Source of the DNA: Paludibacteraceae bacterium
GTDB lineage: Bacteria > Bacteroidota > Bacteroidia > Bacteroidales > Paludibacteraceae
Assembly: GCA_018056165.1 (NCBI GenBank)
Contig: JAGPGD010000006.1
Span: 1 to 64,000 of the forward strand
DNA: 64,000 nucleotides
Reading direction: 5' to 3'
The number at the start of each line of letters is the position of its first letter. The stretch's first letter is position 1. The notes below the pieces were generated by a model. It saw only the letters and a program-made list of their open reading frames with translations, was not told the DNA's origin and made no database searches. Made by a program: the position numbers and the translations under genes. Below, piece by piece: positions 8,720 through 19,100 of this stretch.

Positions 8720-9176
8720 AGAAAAAGAAAAAAGAGAAATGCCGGCTTTGAGTACATCTTCATTGCCTGATATTATTTTTATGCTGTTATTCTTCTTTAT
8801 GGCTGTTACTTCATTGAAAGAGGTGACCTTTAAAGTCAGAATTAGTCCTCCTCTTGCAACTGAAGTCCAAAAGTTAGAAAACAAGTCGTTAATTCGTTAT
8901 ATTTATGTAGGGAAACCGCTACCACAATACCAAAAGATTTATGGATCAGAAACACGTATTCAACTAAGCGATGCTTTTGCTGACGTATCTGAAATAGCGG
9001 AATATATTGTAAATGAGCGGAGTGCTATGAAAGAAGAAGATCAAAATTTGATGACAGTATGTATCAAAGCGGATAGAGATACACACATGGGTATCATTAA
9101 TGATATTAAACAAGCTTTACGAAGAGCTTATGCGTTGAAAATTATTTATGCTGCCAATCCACGTCCAACATCTTAA
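8706..9176 (+). CDS. exbD: ExbD/TolR-type biopolymer transport protein (second copy)
   Basis: The protein is 156 aa. The single transmembrane helix carries the conserved Asp22 (SLPDIIFMLLFFFMAVTS); the periplasmic domain ends in the usual DIKQALRRAYALKI region. The start is GTG at 8706 inside the end of the first exbD. It is supported by a strong GGAGG just upstream (8694-8698), an unusual Shine-Dalgarno site in this window, suggesting coupled re-initiation. Paired exbD genes are common in Bacteroidota and probably form a heteromeric ExbD with ExbB. Confidence 0.9.
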   Translation: MARIREKEKREMPALSTSSLPDIIFMLLFFFMAVTSLKEVTFKVRISPPLATEVQKLENKSLIRYIYVGKPLPQYQKIYGSETRIQLSDAFADVSEIAEYIVNERSAMKEEDQNLMTVCIKADRDTHMGIINDIKQALRRAYALKIIYAANPRPTS

Positions 9177-9207
9177 ACACTATTGACAACATAAAAAATA
9201 AATCGAG

Positions 9208-9245
9208 TAGGAGGAAAATAAATCATAGTTTCCTCCTATTTTATT
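9208..9245 (+). terminator. Rho-independent terminator of the exbBD operon
   Basis: A 10-bp perfect stem TAGGAGGAAA / TTTCCTCCTA (9208-9217 and 9229-9238) with an 11-base loop is followed by TTTTATTTT. It lies 32 bases after the second exbD stop. Confidence 0.8.
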
Positions 9246-9647
9246 TTCCGATCTTTTCACATAACCGTAAAGATGGGTCTAATCTAAAATTTGCTATTAA
9301 GTGGAATTTCTAATGGCAATTATTAGAAAAATAATTTATAATTATTTGAATTACAATATAATGTATCAACGAAAAATTGCAAAATTGAGGTTGTTTTTTT
9401 AAAGTTCTGAAAGTAGGAAATTCTTACTCGTTAAAGAGTGAAACAAAATATAAGTACAAAAATTTTTAATTATTTAAAATTGGCTTGGCAATTAAATATT
9501 TGTTTAGCGTAAAGTATTATACTTATACAAAAATCCTTATTCCCCGGTAATATAAAATCTTGCTACCTCGCATTCCTTACATCGTTACCACCAAACTATA
9601 AACTCTTGACTATCAACGTGTTTCAACTTAAGGTATACCTATAAGAA
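9246..9647. other. Intergenic, no feature recognised
   Basis: About 400 AT-rich bases lie between the exbBD terminator and the convergent engB gene. No tRNA, hairpin or credible small gene was found. Confidence 0.5.
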
Positions 9648-10247
9648 TTATTTGAGATTTTTATTAATATTTTCCACATATTGAAGCAATTCTTTCCTAC
9701 CTAATTGTTTTAAGGAAGAAGTTAAAAATACCGGTGGTAATTCTTCCCACTGTTGGAGTAAAATATTTTGATAATTTTGAATCTTTTCGTTTACCTGACT
9801 AGTTGATAATTTATCAATCTTTGTAAATATCAATGAAAAAGGGACTTTGTTTTTTCCAAGCCATTCAATAAATTCGATGTCGATTTTTTGAGGGTCGAGT
9901 CGAACATCGAGTAATACAAATAAATTTACTAATTGTTCACGATAAAGAATATAGTCTTCAATCATTTTTGAAAGTTTTTTTCGCTTTTCTTTCTGCAACG
10001 ATGAGTAACCATATCCTGGCAAATCGACAAAATAAAATTGATTGTTAATTAAAAAATGATTAATTAACAAAGTTTTTCCTGGTTTTGAGGAAGTCATGGT
10101 TAATTTTTTCCGATGTGTCAACATGTTAATTAAGGATGATTTACCAACATTAGAACGTCCAATGAAAGCATATTCAGGTAAATTTCCTTCAGGACACTTC
10201 AAATAATTTTCACTACTTTTTACATATGTTGCCGATTTAATTTCCAT
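9648..10247 (-). CDS. engB: Ribosome biogenesis GTPase EngB/YsxC
   Basis: The protein is 199 aa, a TRAFAC-class GTPase. The P-loop GRSNVGKS is at 30-37, DLPGYG (G3) at 75-80 and TKID (G4) near 143. The switch I region MTSSKPGKT is typical of EngB. It binds late assembly intermediates of the 50S subunit and is usually essential. It is followed, in the direction of transcription, by the long gap before the exbBD operon. The upstream symporter gene lies 33 bases away and may share a transcript. Confidence 0.94.
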   Translation of the reverse strand: MEIKSATYVKSSENYLKCPEGNLPEYAFIGRSNVGKSSLINMLTHRKKLTMTSSKPGKTLLINHFLINNQFYFVDLPGYGYSSLQKEKRKKLSKMIEDYILYREQLVNLFVLLDVRLDPQKIDIEFIEWLGKNKVPFSLIFTKIDKLSTSQVNEKIQNYQNILLQQWEELPPVFLTSSLKQLGRKELLQYVENINKNLK

Positions 10248-10280
10248 GTTTTTTTAATCAAACAATAAAAAATCTGTCGA

Positions 10281-11771
10281 TCACTTTTTAATTTCTATAG
10301 GATGAGGATTTAAAAGCTTTATTTCTTCATCATCCCGAATCCTAAATAACCACATACCTATAAAAGTTAACAACCCATTTATCATAAGCAACTCATAACC
10401 AAAAGCATAAGACATATATCGCATGCTAAAATAATTCATTGTGCCACAAATTAATGGAGATAAAATAGCAATATAAGGAATAGCTTTATCCTTTACTTTC
10501 AATTTAGTAAAAAGTCCAAAAGCATACATTCCCAGCAAGGGACCATAGGTATAAGAGGCAATGGTATAAATCGCATCAATGACACTTTTATTATTAATGA
10601 CCTTGAAAATAATAATAATCAAAGCAAACACAATAGAAATGCCAATATGAATAATTCTTCTTGTGCGAATAGCTTTTTCCTCTTCTTGATGTTGAACGCC
10701 TAAAATGTCCACAGAAAAAGAGGTAGTAAGAGCAGCCAGTGCTGAATCGGCACTCGAAAAAGCTGCAGCTACAATTCCAATAATAAACAATGTTAAAACT
10801 GTATTTCCTAAATAATTGACAGCAAACATGGGTAATATCTCATCTCCCAATGCTGGTAAAACGATATTGTTCTGTTCTGCAAGTAGTAACAACATTGCAC
10901 CTAAAACTAAAAATAAAAAATTAACCGGAACAAATGAAATCCCATACCAATACATATTTTTTTTTGCATCATGCAAATTTCGACACGTTAAATTCTTTTG
11001 CATCATATCTTGATCAAGTCCTGTCATAACAATAGCAATAAAAATACCGCTGAAAAACTGTTTAAAAAAATTCTGCTTAGTATGCCAATCATCAAAAACA
11101 AAAATTCGTGTTTTTTCACTATTAATCAATTGATAAACGATTCCATCAAATCCCATGTTCAATTGTTTTGAAACCTCTACAATAATTAATACTAAGGCTG
11201 TTATTAAAATAATGGTTTGAAGCGTATCTGTCCACACAATAGTTTTAATCCCACTTTTTTGAGTATATAACCAAATCATAAAAATAATACCACAAACAGT
11301 CAATTCAAAGGGTATATGCCACGCTTCAAAAACAAAATTTTGCAAAATTAAGGCTACAATATACAAGCGAGCCGCAGCTCCGATAGTTTTCGATAATAAG
11401 AAAAAAGAAGCTCCTGTTTTATAAGAATGTTTACCAAAACGTTCTTCTAAATAGGTATAGATAGTAGTCAAGTTTAATTTATAATACAAAGGTAAAAGCA
11501 CATTTGCAATAATCAGATAACCAAAAAAGAAACCAAAAACAGTTTGCATATAAGTAAAATTGATACTTGGCACCATCCCAGGAACAGAAACAAGACTAAC
11601 TCCTGAAATTGATGAACCTACCATTCCAATAGCAATTATCCACCAGGGTGATTTTCGGTTTGCTAAAAAGAAAGCATCATTATTGTTGCTTTTTCTACTG
11701 ACAATAAACGAAATAAGTAATAAAACTGAAAAATAAGCAGCAATAATAAACAAAATAGTAGCACCTGACAT
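10281..11771 (-). CDS. Sodium:solute symporter (SSS family)
   Basis: The protein is 496 aa with about 13 hydrophobic segments, the usual topology of SSS transporters. The conserved patterns FFLANRKSPWWIIAIGMVGSSISGVS (broken here for length; ~34-59) and the helix AAAFSSADSALAALTTSFSVD match Na+-binding and core helices. It would import a solute with sodium across the inner membrane. The substrate cannot be told from sequence; candidates include sugars, sialic acid, amino acids or proline. The neighbour engB gives no hint of substrate. Confidence 0.88.
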   Translation of the reverse strand: MSGATILFIIAAYFSVLLLISFIVSRKSNNNDAFFLANRKSPWWIIAIGMVGSSISGVSLVSVPGMVPSINFTYMQTVFGFFFGYLIIANVLLPLYYKLNLTTIYTYLEERFGKHSYKTGASFFLLSKTIGAAARLYIVALILQNFVFEAWHIPFELTVCGIIFMIWLYTQKSGIKTIVWTDTLQTIILITALVLIIVEVSKQLNMGFDGIVYQLINSEKTRIFVFDDWHTKQNFFKQFFSGIFIAIVMTGLDQDMMQKNLTCRNLHDAKKNMYWYGISFVPVNFLFLVLGAMLLLLAEQNNIVLPALGDEILPMFAVNYLGNTVLTLFIIGIVAAAFSSADSALAALTTSFSVDILGVQHQEEEKAIRTRRIIHIGISIVFALIIIIFKVINNKSVIDAIYTIASYTYGPLLGMYAFGLFTKLKVKDKAIPYIAILSPLICGTMNYFSMRYMSYAFGYELLMINGLLTFIGMWLFRIRDDEEIKLLNPHPIEIKK

Positions 11772-11854
11772 TTTTTAATTCTATTTATTAATTAATTTTT
11801 TTTGAATTTGACAAAATTAGTGAAAAAATCTGAAGGATTAAATCTATAGGAGTG

Positions 11855-11885
11855 TTGATTCGCCAACTAAATTTTTGTAAATTTG
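11855..11885 (+). promoter_or_regulatory. Predicted promoter of recR
   Basis: TTG at 11855-11857 and TAAATTTG at 11878-11885 are 20 bases apart, a good fit to the Bacteroidota consensus. It would place the transcription start near 11892, about 20 bases before the ATG at 11913. Confidence 0.55.
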
Positions 11886-11912
11886 CAATAATAATTGTAT
11901 TTATAATTGATT

Positions 11913-12536
11913 ATGGGACAAGAACAATTTCCTTCAATACTAGTGGAAAATGCTGTGTTTCAATTTGCTAAACTACCGGGCATTGGAAGAAAAACAGCTC
12001 TCAGGCTGACTCTTTATCTTCTTCAGCAACCTGAAGAAGTAGTAGAATTTTTTGGAGAAACACTGATTCGCTTGCGTAAAGAAATTCTTTACTGCAAAGT
12101 TTGTCACAATATCTCAGATACAGAAATTTGTTCTATTTGCGATAATCCTGCCAGAGACCACCAAACCATTTGTGTAGTAGAAAACATAAAAGATGTGATG
12201 GCAATCGAGAATACTCAGCAATATAAAGGAGTTTATCACGTGCTGGGCGGTATTATTTCACCTATGGACGGCATTGGACCAAACAACTTGGAAATTGATA
12301 GCTTAATTCAAAGAGCTAAAGAAGAAAACATTAAGGAAATTATTCTCGCACTAAGTACTACAATGGAAGGCGATACCACCAATTTTTATATTTATCGTAA
12401 ATTAGCCCCTATAAAAATAAAAATCACTACTTTAGCACGTGGAGTTGCCATTGGAGATGAATTGGAATATGCGGATGAATTGACATTGGGACGCTCCATT
12501 CTAAATCGTGTTGAATTTAATCCAACCCTTAAATAA
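11913..12536 (+). CDS. recR: Recombination protein RecR
   Basis: The protein is 207 aa from the ATG at 11913; an in-frame TTG two codons upstream is possible but less likely. An N-terminal helix-hairpin-helix has LPGIGRKTA (21-29). A four-Cys zinc finger uses Cys61, 64, 73 and 76. The Toprim domain ([12 protein letters not shown]) follows, with a C-terminal [19 protein letters not shown] motif typical of RecR. RecR works with RecO/RecF to load RecA on gapped DNA. It stands after its own promoter. Confidence 0.95.
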   Translation: MGQEQFPSILVENAVFQFAKLPGIGRKTALRLTLYLLQQPEEVVEFFGETLIRLRKEILYCKVCHNISDTEICSICDNPARDHQTICVVENIKDVMAIENTQQYKGVYHVLGGIISPMDGIGPNNLEIDSLIQRAKEENIKEIILALSTTMEGDTTNFYIYRKLAPIKIKITTLARGVAIGDELEYADELTLGRSILNRVEFNPTLK

Positions 12537-12603
12537 GATTTTACTATAAAACACTAATAATCAATATAATAAGTTATTTTTACACTCATTTTAACAGCAA
12601 AAA

Positions 12604-13047
12604 ATGGACGAAAAAATTATCAAAAAATTACTATATATATACTATGGAATTTTTGTTGGTGGAGTTATAATAGCCTTGCTTGGTTTTATTTTTTCCCAGA
12701 ACCACTCCCCTATTCCACCTCAAAGTAATGCAGGAATTACTTTATCCAGCTTATTGATTATATTTGTTATTGGTTCCATTCCTCTGAGTTTATATTTTTT
12801 CAATAAAAAATTAAGCAAATGGTCTGTGCTTGAAAATGAAGAACTTAGACTAAAGAAATACGAAAAAGGGGCTCGATTAAGATTGCTCATTATTGGTACA
12901 GGATTCATAATTGGTATCTTATTTTTTTATGTACTTCGTTTGCAATCAATGATTTTCTGTGCTGCTATTGCTGCTGTTGCTCTTATTTTTTGTAAGCCTC
13001 ATCAGCAACAAATGAGGAATGATTTAAAATTAGAAGATAAAGAATAA
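12604..13047 (+). CDS. Conserved membrane protein, unknown function
   Basis: The protein is 147 aa with four hydrophobic helices: ~10-30, 47-66, 97-112 and 114-129. A charged loop (KKLSKWSVLENEELRLKKYEKG) lies between the second and third. No catalytic motifs are seen. It is probably an inner-membrane protein. It begins 67 bases after recR in the same direction and 78 bases before a HAD gene, so a recR-led transcript is possible. I do not recognise a function. Confidence 0.7.
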   Translation: MDEKIIKKLLYIYYGIFVGGVIIALLGFIFSQNHSPIPPQSNAGITLSSLLIIFVIGSIPLSLYFFNKKLSKWSVLENEELRLKKYEKGARLRLLIIGTGFIIGILFFYVLRLQSMIFCAAIAAVALIFCKPHQQQMRNDLKLEDKE

Positions 13048-13124
13048 CTTTATTAAAAAGAACCAGCTTCTTAACTTCTAAGGGAAATTTATTTGTAAAA
13101 TAACTATTCAAAAAAATTCAGGTA

Positions 13125-13556
13125 ATGATTATTGCAGTTGATTTTGATGGCACAATTGTTAAGCATGCTTATCCCAAAATTGGCACAGAAATCCCTTTTG
13201 CCATAGAGGCACTAAAACGTCTGCAAACTGAATATCAGCATCGAATTATTTTATGGACAGTTCGCCAGGGAAAGGAATTGGAAGAAGCAGTTGAGTATTG
13301 TCGTAAACGCGGACTAGAATTTTATGCGGTTAATAAAAATTATCCTGAAGAGACAGAAAACGACTCTCAATCGAGAAAAATCAGAGCTGACATTTATATT
13401 GATGATCGCAATTTAGGAGGATTGCCGGATTGGGGAGTGATTTACCAGATGATCGTTACAAATACCTTTTTGGAGCCTTATTCTCAGAAAAATATAGAAT
13501 ATAAAAAGCCTTCCAAAAAAAATATCAAATCAATTTTCAATAAAAATAAAGAATAA
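13125..13556 (+). CDS. HAD-like hydrolase of the BT0820 type
   Basis: The protein is 143 aa. The HAD motif I is VDFDGT with nucleophile Asp6 and acid/base Asp8; motif II is the Thr in ILWTVRQG; the late acidic motif is YIDDRN. The cap is minimal. Short HAD phosphatases with exactly this layout occur in Bacteroides (BT0820-like). The substrate is unknown; a small phosphate ester or nucleotide is likely. It is followed by a strong bidirectional terminator. Confidence 0.8.
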   Translation: MIIAVDFDGTIVKHAYPKIGTEIPFAIEALKRLQTEYQHRIILWTVRQGKELEEAVEYCRKRGLEFYAVNKNYPEETENDSQSRKIRADIYIDDRNLGGLPDWGVIYQMIVTNTFLEPYSQKNIEYKKPSKKNIKSIFNKNKE

Positions 13557-13585
13557 CGTAAAAAAATTTTTTATTTCAACATAAA

Positions 13586-13642
13586 AAACCATTATAAATT
13601 GGTTATATTTTTTATTTATAAAAAACCAACTTATAATGGTTT
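13586..13642. terminator. Bidirectional terminator between convergent genes
   Basis: Inverted arms of 19 bases (13586-13604 and 13624-13642) match at 18 positions around a 19-base AT-rich loop, with A-runs before and T-runs after. It lies between the HAD gene and the convergent ferritin gene, so it can serve both strands. Confidence 0.75.
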
Positions 13643-13665
13643 TATTTTCAATAGAATTTTTCAAA

Positions 13666-14178
13666 TTAAGATCTGATTTTTTTAAATTCTTCTTTCATGA
13701 GTTGAATATCTTTTATCCAATCTTCAATATCATTCTCATGTTCAAGCTCTTGATTTAAAATAGTAATTGCCATTTGATGAGTAGTGAAATCCTTTCCATC
13801 TGTAAAACTGGCAATTTCCTGATAACGGTCGATAGCACAACGTTCTCCTCTTAAATTTTGTTCCAGAATCACTTCAATATACGGATCGGTTGGTGCTTCA
13901 TAAGTACAACGTGCTAATTTCCCCCATTCTATTGGATTTAAAACCGGGGTACCACCCAACTGAATAATTCTGTCAACGATTAATTCTGCATGACTTAACT
14001 CTTCATTCGCATGAATTAAAAGTTCGGGCTCGATTTCACTTCTCATTGGACCTTCCATAAGCCTGGCGCCAATCCAGTATTGATAATACGCCAACCATTC
14101 TTCGGAAAGTGCGGCATTTAACATTTCAAGTAACTTGTTGACATCTACAGATGCAACTTTTATAGCTTCTTTCCCCAT
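13666..14178 (-). CDS. DPSL (Dps-like, thioferritin-type) ferritin-like protein
   Basis: The protein is 170 aa from the ATG at 14178; a TTG three codons upstream is less likely. It is a four-helix ferritin-like protein. Probable di-iron ligands are Glu27, Glu60 and His63 (EELSHAE), Glu106, Glu144 and His147 (QELEHE). Two cysteines, Cys91 and Cys114, flank the third ligand helix. The bacterioferritin-like site combined with a Cys pair is the mark of DPSL/thioferritins described in Bacteroides fragilis and Sulfolobus, 12-mers that use H2O2 to oxidise and store iron. It would protect an anaerobe from oxygen and peroxide. A classical bacterioferritin is the alternative; no haem Met is apparent. 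Confidence 0.82.
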   Translation of the reverse strand: MGKEAIKVASVDVNKLLEMLNAALSEEWLAYYQYWIGARLMEGPMRSEIEPELLIHANEELSHAELIVDRIIQLGGTPVLNPIEWGKLARCTYEAPTDPYIEVILEQNLRGERCAIDRYQEIASFTDGKDFTTHQMAITILNQELEHENDIEDWIKDIQLMKEEFKKIRS

Positions 14179-14187
14179 AACAAACAA

Positions 14188-15992
<1,805 letters not shown>

Positions 15993-16138
15993 AATAAAAC
16001 TTCAAATGCTGAAAAAATCTTTCTGATATTACAACATAATGAATAATAGTACGTTTATCAAAGTAAAAGAAAATGTTAACTAATAATTATAAATTGCTTT
16101 ACGAAAAAATCATAACCAATAACTAAAATAATGTACCA

Positions 16139-18076
16139 ATGAAATTATCTTTTTATAAATGTGCCTTTTTTCTCTTGATCTCAAGCAGTTTGGCTGCACA
16201 AGTGAACGATCCAGTCTTGATGACTATAAATGGTAATCCAGTTTATAAATCGGAATTTGAATATATTTATAATAAAAATAACTCAAATAATTTTTTAGAT
16301 AAAAAGACACTAGATGAATATGTAGATTTATTTATTAATTTCAAATTGAAAGTTGAAGAAGCAAAAGCTCAGGGAATTGATACCACCGCTGCTTTTATCA
16401 ACGAATTAAAAGGTTATCGAGCCCAACTGGCAAAACCTTATCTGACAGATCAAAAGTTGGAAGAAGCTTTAATAAAGGAAGCTTACGACCGTATGAAAGA
16501 AGACGTGGAAGTAAGTCATATTCTGGTCAGAATTCCTCAAAATGCTACTCCTGCTGATACATTGACAGCATGGAACAAAATAAAATTGATTCAAAAACGA
16601 TTAGAAAAAGAAGATTTTGCAAAAGTTGCCAGAGAAATGTCGGAAGACGAAATGGCTGAGAAAACAGGTGGCTATATTGGATGGATAACTGTTTTTCAGA
16701 CGCCTTATTCTTTTGAAAGTATGGCTTATAATACGCCCGTTGGTTCTATTTCAAAGCCTGTACGTACTTCTTTTGGCTACCATATTATTAAGGTTCACAA
16801 TCGAAGAAATTCTCCAGGCGAAGTGCAGGTTGCACATATTATGCGGTTTACTTCCAATGATCCTGAAAAAAATAAACGTGCTAAAGAAGTGATTGATTCT
16901 CTATATCAAAGAATTTTATCAGGAGATGATTTTGGAACTTTAGCAAAAAACTATTCTGAAGATAAACCTTCTGCTTCAAAGCAAGGAGAATTACCCTGGT
17001 TTGGAACAGGAAGAATGATTCCTGAATTTGAAAAAGCAGCATTTGCCTTAAAAAATATTGGTGATGTTTCAGAACCTATTCAAACGCCTTTTGGTTGGCA
17101 TATTATTAAATTATTAGACCGAAGAAGTTTGCCTTCCTTTGAAAAAATAAAACCCGATTTAGAAAGACGGCTCAAATATGATGAAAGAGGCAAATTGCCA
17201 CAACAGTCATTTCTGAAAAAATTAAGGGCTGAATACAATTACCAAGTTATTCCTGAAAGCGTAGAAGAATTTTATAAATTAGCTGAAGGTCATTCTTTAA
17301 ATGATTCAATCTTTTTGGTTAACATTAGTAACTTAAATAAACCATTGTTTAGTTTTGCTGACAGAAAATATACACAGCAGGATTTAGCTAACTATATCAA
17401 AAAAAATCCTTCCACTCAAAAAACAATTCCAACAGAAATGATCAATGAAAAATTGAATGAATTTGTTGATAATGAATTGTTAAATTATGAAGATAGCCAA
17501 TTAGAAAAAAAATACGATGATTTCCGCTTGTTAATGCAGGAATATCATGATGGAATTCTTTTGTTTGAAATCAGCAATCGTGAAGTGTGGGAAAAAGCAG
17601 TTCAAGATACTGTGGGTCTGGCTAATTATTTTAACCAGCATAAATCAGATTATAAATGGTCAAAACCCCATTTCAAAGGGCTGGTAATTTACTGTAAGGA
17701 CAAAAATACTTTTAAAACAGCTAAACTTATTGCAAAACGCTCACCTGAAAAAGAAATAGAAAAGAATTTGCTAAATCGATTAAATGACAGTATTCAATAT
17801 GTAAAAATTGAAAAAGGTTTGTTTGTTCAAGGTGATAATAAAGCAGTAGATAAATTTATTTTTAAGGTAAAAGATAATTATACTGCTCCTGAAGGTTATC
17901 CTTATGTCTTTGTTCATGGACGTTTACTTAAATCTCCAGAAGATTATACTGATGTTCGCGGAGCCATTATAAGTGATTATCAGGATTATCTTGAAAAAGA
18001 ATGGATCAAAAAGTTAAGAACCAAATATCCTTTTTATGTGGACAAAAATGTTTTGAAAACAGTTAAGGAAAACTAA
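16139..18076 (+). CDS. Periplasmic peptidyl-prolyl isomerase with two parvulin domains
   Basis: The protein is 645 aa with a signal peptide (1-20). A SurA-like N-terminal chaperone region (~25-115) is followed by two PpiC/rotamase domains (~122-222 and ~230-330), each ending in the family pattern F-G-Y/W-H-I-I-K. The remaining ~300 residues are a charged helical extension not recognised as a known domain. It probably folds outer-membrane and secreted proteins in the periplasm. It is the first of three foldase-type genes in a row. A perfect hairpin follows the stop, separating it from the next gene. Confidence 0.88.
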   Translation: MKLSFYKCAFFLLISSSLAAQVNDPVLMTINGNPVYKSEFEYIYNKNNSNNFLDKKTLDEYVDLFINFKLKVEEAKAQGIDTTAAFINELKGYRAQLAKPYLTDQKLEEALIKEAYDRMKEDVEVSHILVRIPQNATPADTLTAWNKIKLIQKRLEKEDFAKVAREMSEDEMAEKTGGYIGWITVFQTPYSFESMAYNTPVGSISKPVRTSFGYHIIKVHNRRNSPGEVQVAHIMRFTSNDPEKNKRAKEVIDSLYQRILSGDDFGTLAKNYSEDKPSASKQGELPWFGTGRMIPEFEKAAFALKNIGDVSEPIQTPFGWHIIKLLDRRSLPSFEKIKPDLERRLKYDERGKLPQQSFLKKLRAEYNYQVIPESVEEFYKLAEGHSLNDSIFLVNISNLNKPLFSFADRKYTQQDLANYIKKNPSTQKTIPTEMINEKLNEFVDNELLNYEDSQLEKKYDDFRLLMQEYHDGILLFEISNREVWEKAVQDTVGLANYFNQHKSDYKWSKPHFKGLVIYCKDKNTFKTAKLIAKRSPEKEIEKNLLNRLNDSIQYVKIEKGLFVQGDNKAVDKFIFKVKDNYTAPEGYPYVFVHGRLLKSPEDYTDVRGAIISDYQDYLEKEWIKKLRTKYPFYVDKNVLKTVKEN

Positions 18077-18097
18077 TAAATTTTATCAAAGTTCTTC

Positions 18098-18142
18098 AAC
18101 AACAAAATAAAAGCTAACTTGCATAGCTTTTATTTTGTTGTT
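18098..18142 (+). terminator. Perfect 19-bp hairpin, probable terminator
   Basis: Arms 18098-18116 and 18124-18142 are perfectly complementary (AACAAC... / ...GTTGTT) around a 7-base loop ACTTGCA. The 3' arm is T-rich and is followed by TATAAG. It sits 21 bases after the stop of the first foldase gene. Its position also argues against the TTG at 18135 as a start for the next gene. Confidence 0.7.
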
Positions 18143-18176
18143 TATAAGAGTCGGTTTATCTCTTAGTAAAAACTTC

Positions 18177-19037
18177 ATGAGGTTAATTTATAAAATTTTT
18201 ATTTTAAATTTAATAGTCTTTTTTTGTTCCTGTTTACATAAAACTCACGAAATAAGTCGTCAGCCCCTTCTTCAGGTTGAAGGCAATTATTTATATCTGG
18301 ATGAAGTTCAACAGGCAATTCCTGCTAATGTTGCTAAAAAAGACAGTACTGAAATAGCTAATAACTTCATAAAAAAATGGATAATTGAAACTTTGATGTA
18401 TGAAAACGCCAAACGAAATATTAGCAATCAAGAAGAAATTGAAAAGCTGGTAGAAGAATATCGAAAGTCGCTCACAATACATAAATATCAACAACAATTG
18501 ATTCAGGAAAGATTATCCAGAAATATACCAGAAGATGAAATTAAGAATTTTTATGAAAAATACAAAGAACAATTAGTAGCTCAAGAAAGTTATATACAAG
18601 GATTATTGCTAATAGTTCCACCAACAGCTCCTCAAATAGCTACGGTACGGGAATGGGTTAAATCTGACAATCAAAAAGCACTGGAAAATATTGAAAAATA
18701 TAGTTTACGTAATGCTATTGAATATCTTTATTTTGGAAACAAATGGATGCCATTTTCTGAGATTTTGAAGAAAATTCCTTTGCAAATTAACGATCCTGTC
18801 AGTTTTTTAGCTTCCAACTCATTTGTTGAGTTATCAGACAGCACAAAACATTATTTCTTGAAAATAAGTGCTTTTGTCCCTGCAGGAAAAACAATGCCTT
18901 ACGAAATAGCGAAAGAAGATATACCCCATATCCTGCTCCACAAAAAAGAAGCTGATTTTATTTCTCAATTTGAATCAGAGTTGTATAACGATGCGATGAA
19001 AAAGAAAAAAATTGAATTTTTCAAACAAACAAAATAA
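18177..19037 (+). CDS. SurA/PpiC-like periplasmic lipoprotein lacking a parvulin domain
   Basis: The ATG at 18177 gives 286 aa; an upstream TTG at 18135 would lie inside a hairpin and is rejected. The start is a lipoprotein-like signal (hydrophobic 5-16, then CSC with Cys19 as the likely lipidated residue). The body is helical: a SurA N-terminal-like segment (TEIANNFIKKWIIETLMYENA) and a Glu/Lys-rich middle. No rotamase signature FGxHIIK is seen, so it is probably a chaperone without isomerase activity. It lies between two parvulin genes and likely works with them in outer-membrane protein folding. Confidence 0.72.
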   Translation: MRLIYKIFILNLIVFFCSCLHKTHEISRQPLLQVEGNYLYLDEVQQAIPANVAKKDSTEIANNFIKKWIIETLMYENAKRNISNQEEIEKLVEEYRKSLTIHKYQQQLIQERLSRNIPEDEIKNFYEKYKEQLVAQESYIQGLLLIVPPTAPQIATVREWVKSDNQKALENIEKYSLRNAIEYLYFGNKWMPFSEILKKIPLQINDPVSFLASNSFVELSDSTKHYFLKISAFVPAGKTMPYEIAKEDIPHILLHKKEADFISQFESELYNDAMKKKKIEFFKQTK

Positions 19038-19100
19038 TTTTATAAAATCCTAATTATTAAAAAAACATTTTATTTAAAAGCTAAAATCAAATCAATTAAA

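Noticed and set aside
11907-11912. TTG start of recR two codons before the ATG
   Set aside because: The ATG at 11913 is the better codon and fits the usual RecR start.
18135-18176. TTG-initiated extension of the SurA-like lipoprotein
   Set aside because: The TTG lies inside the 3' arm of a strong hairpin, and the ATG at 18177 gives a clean lipoprotein signal.
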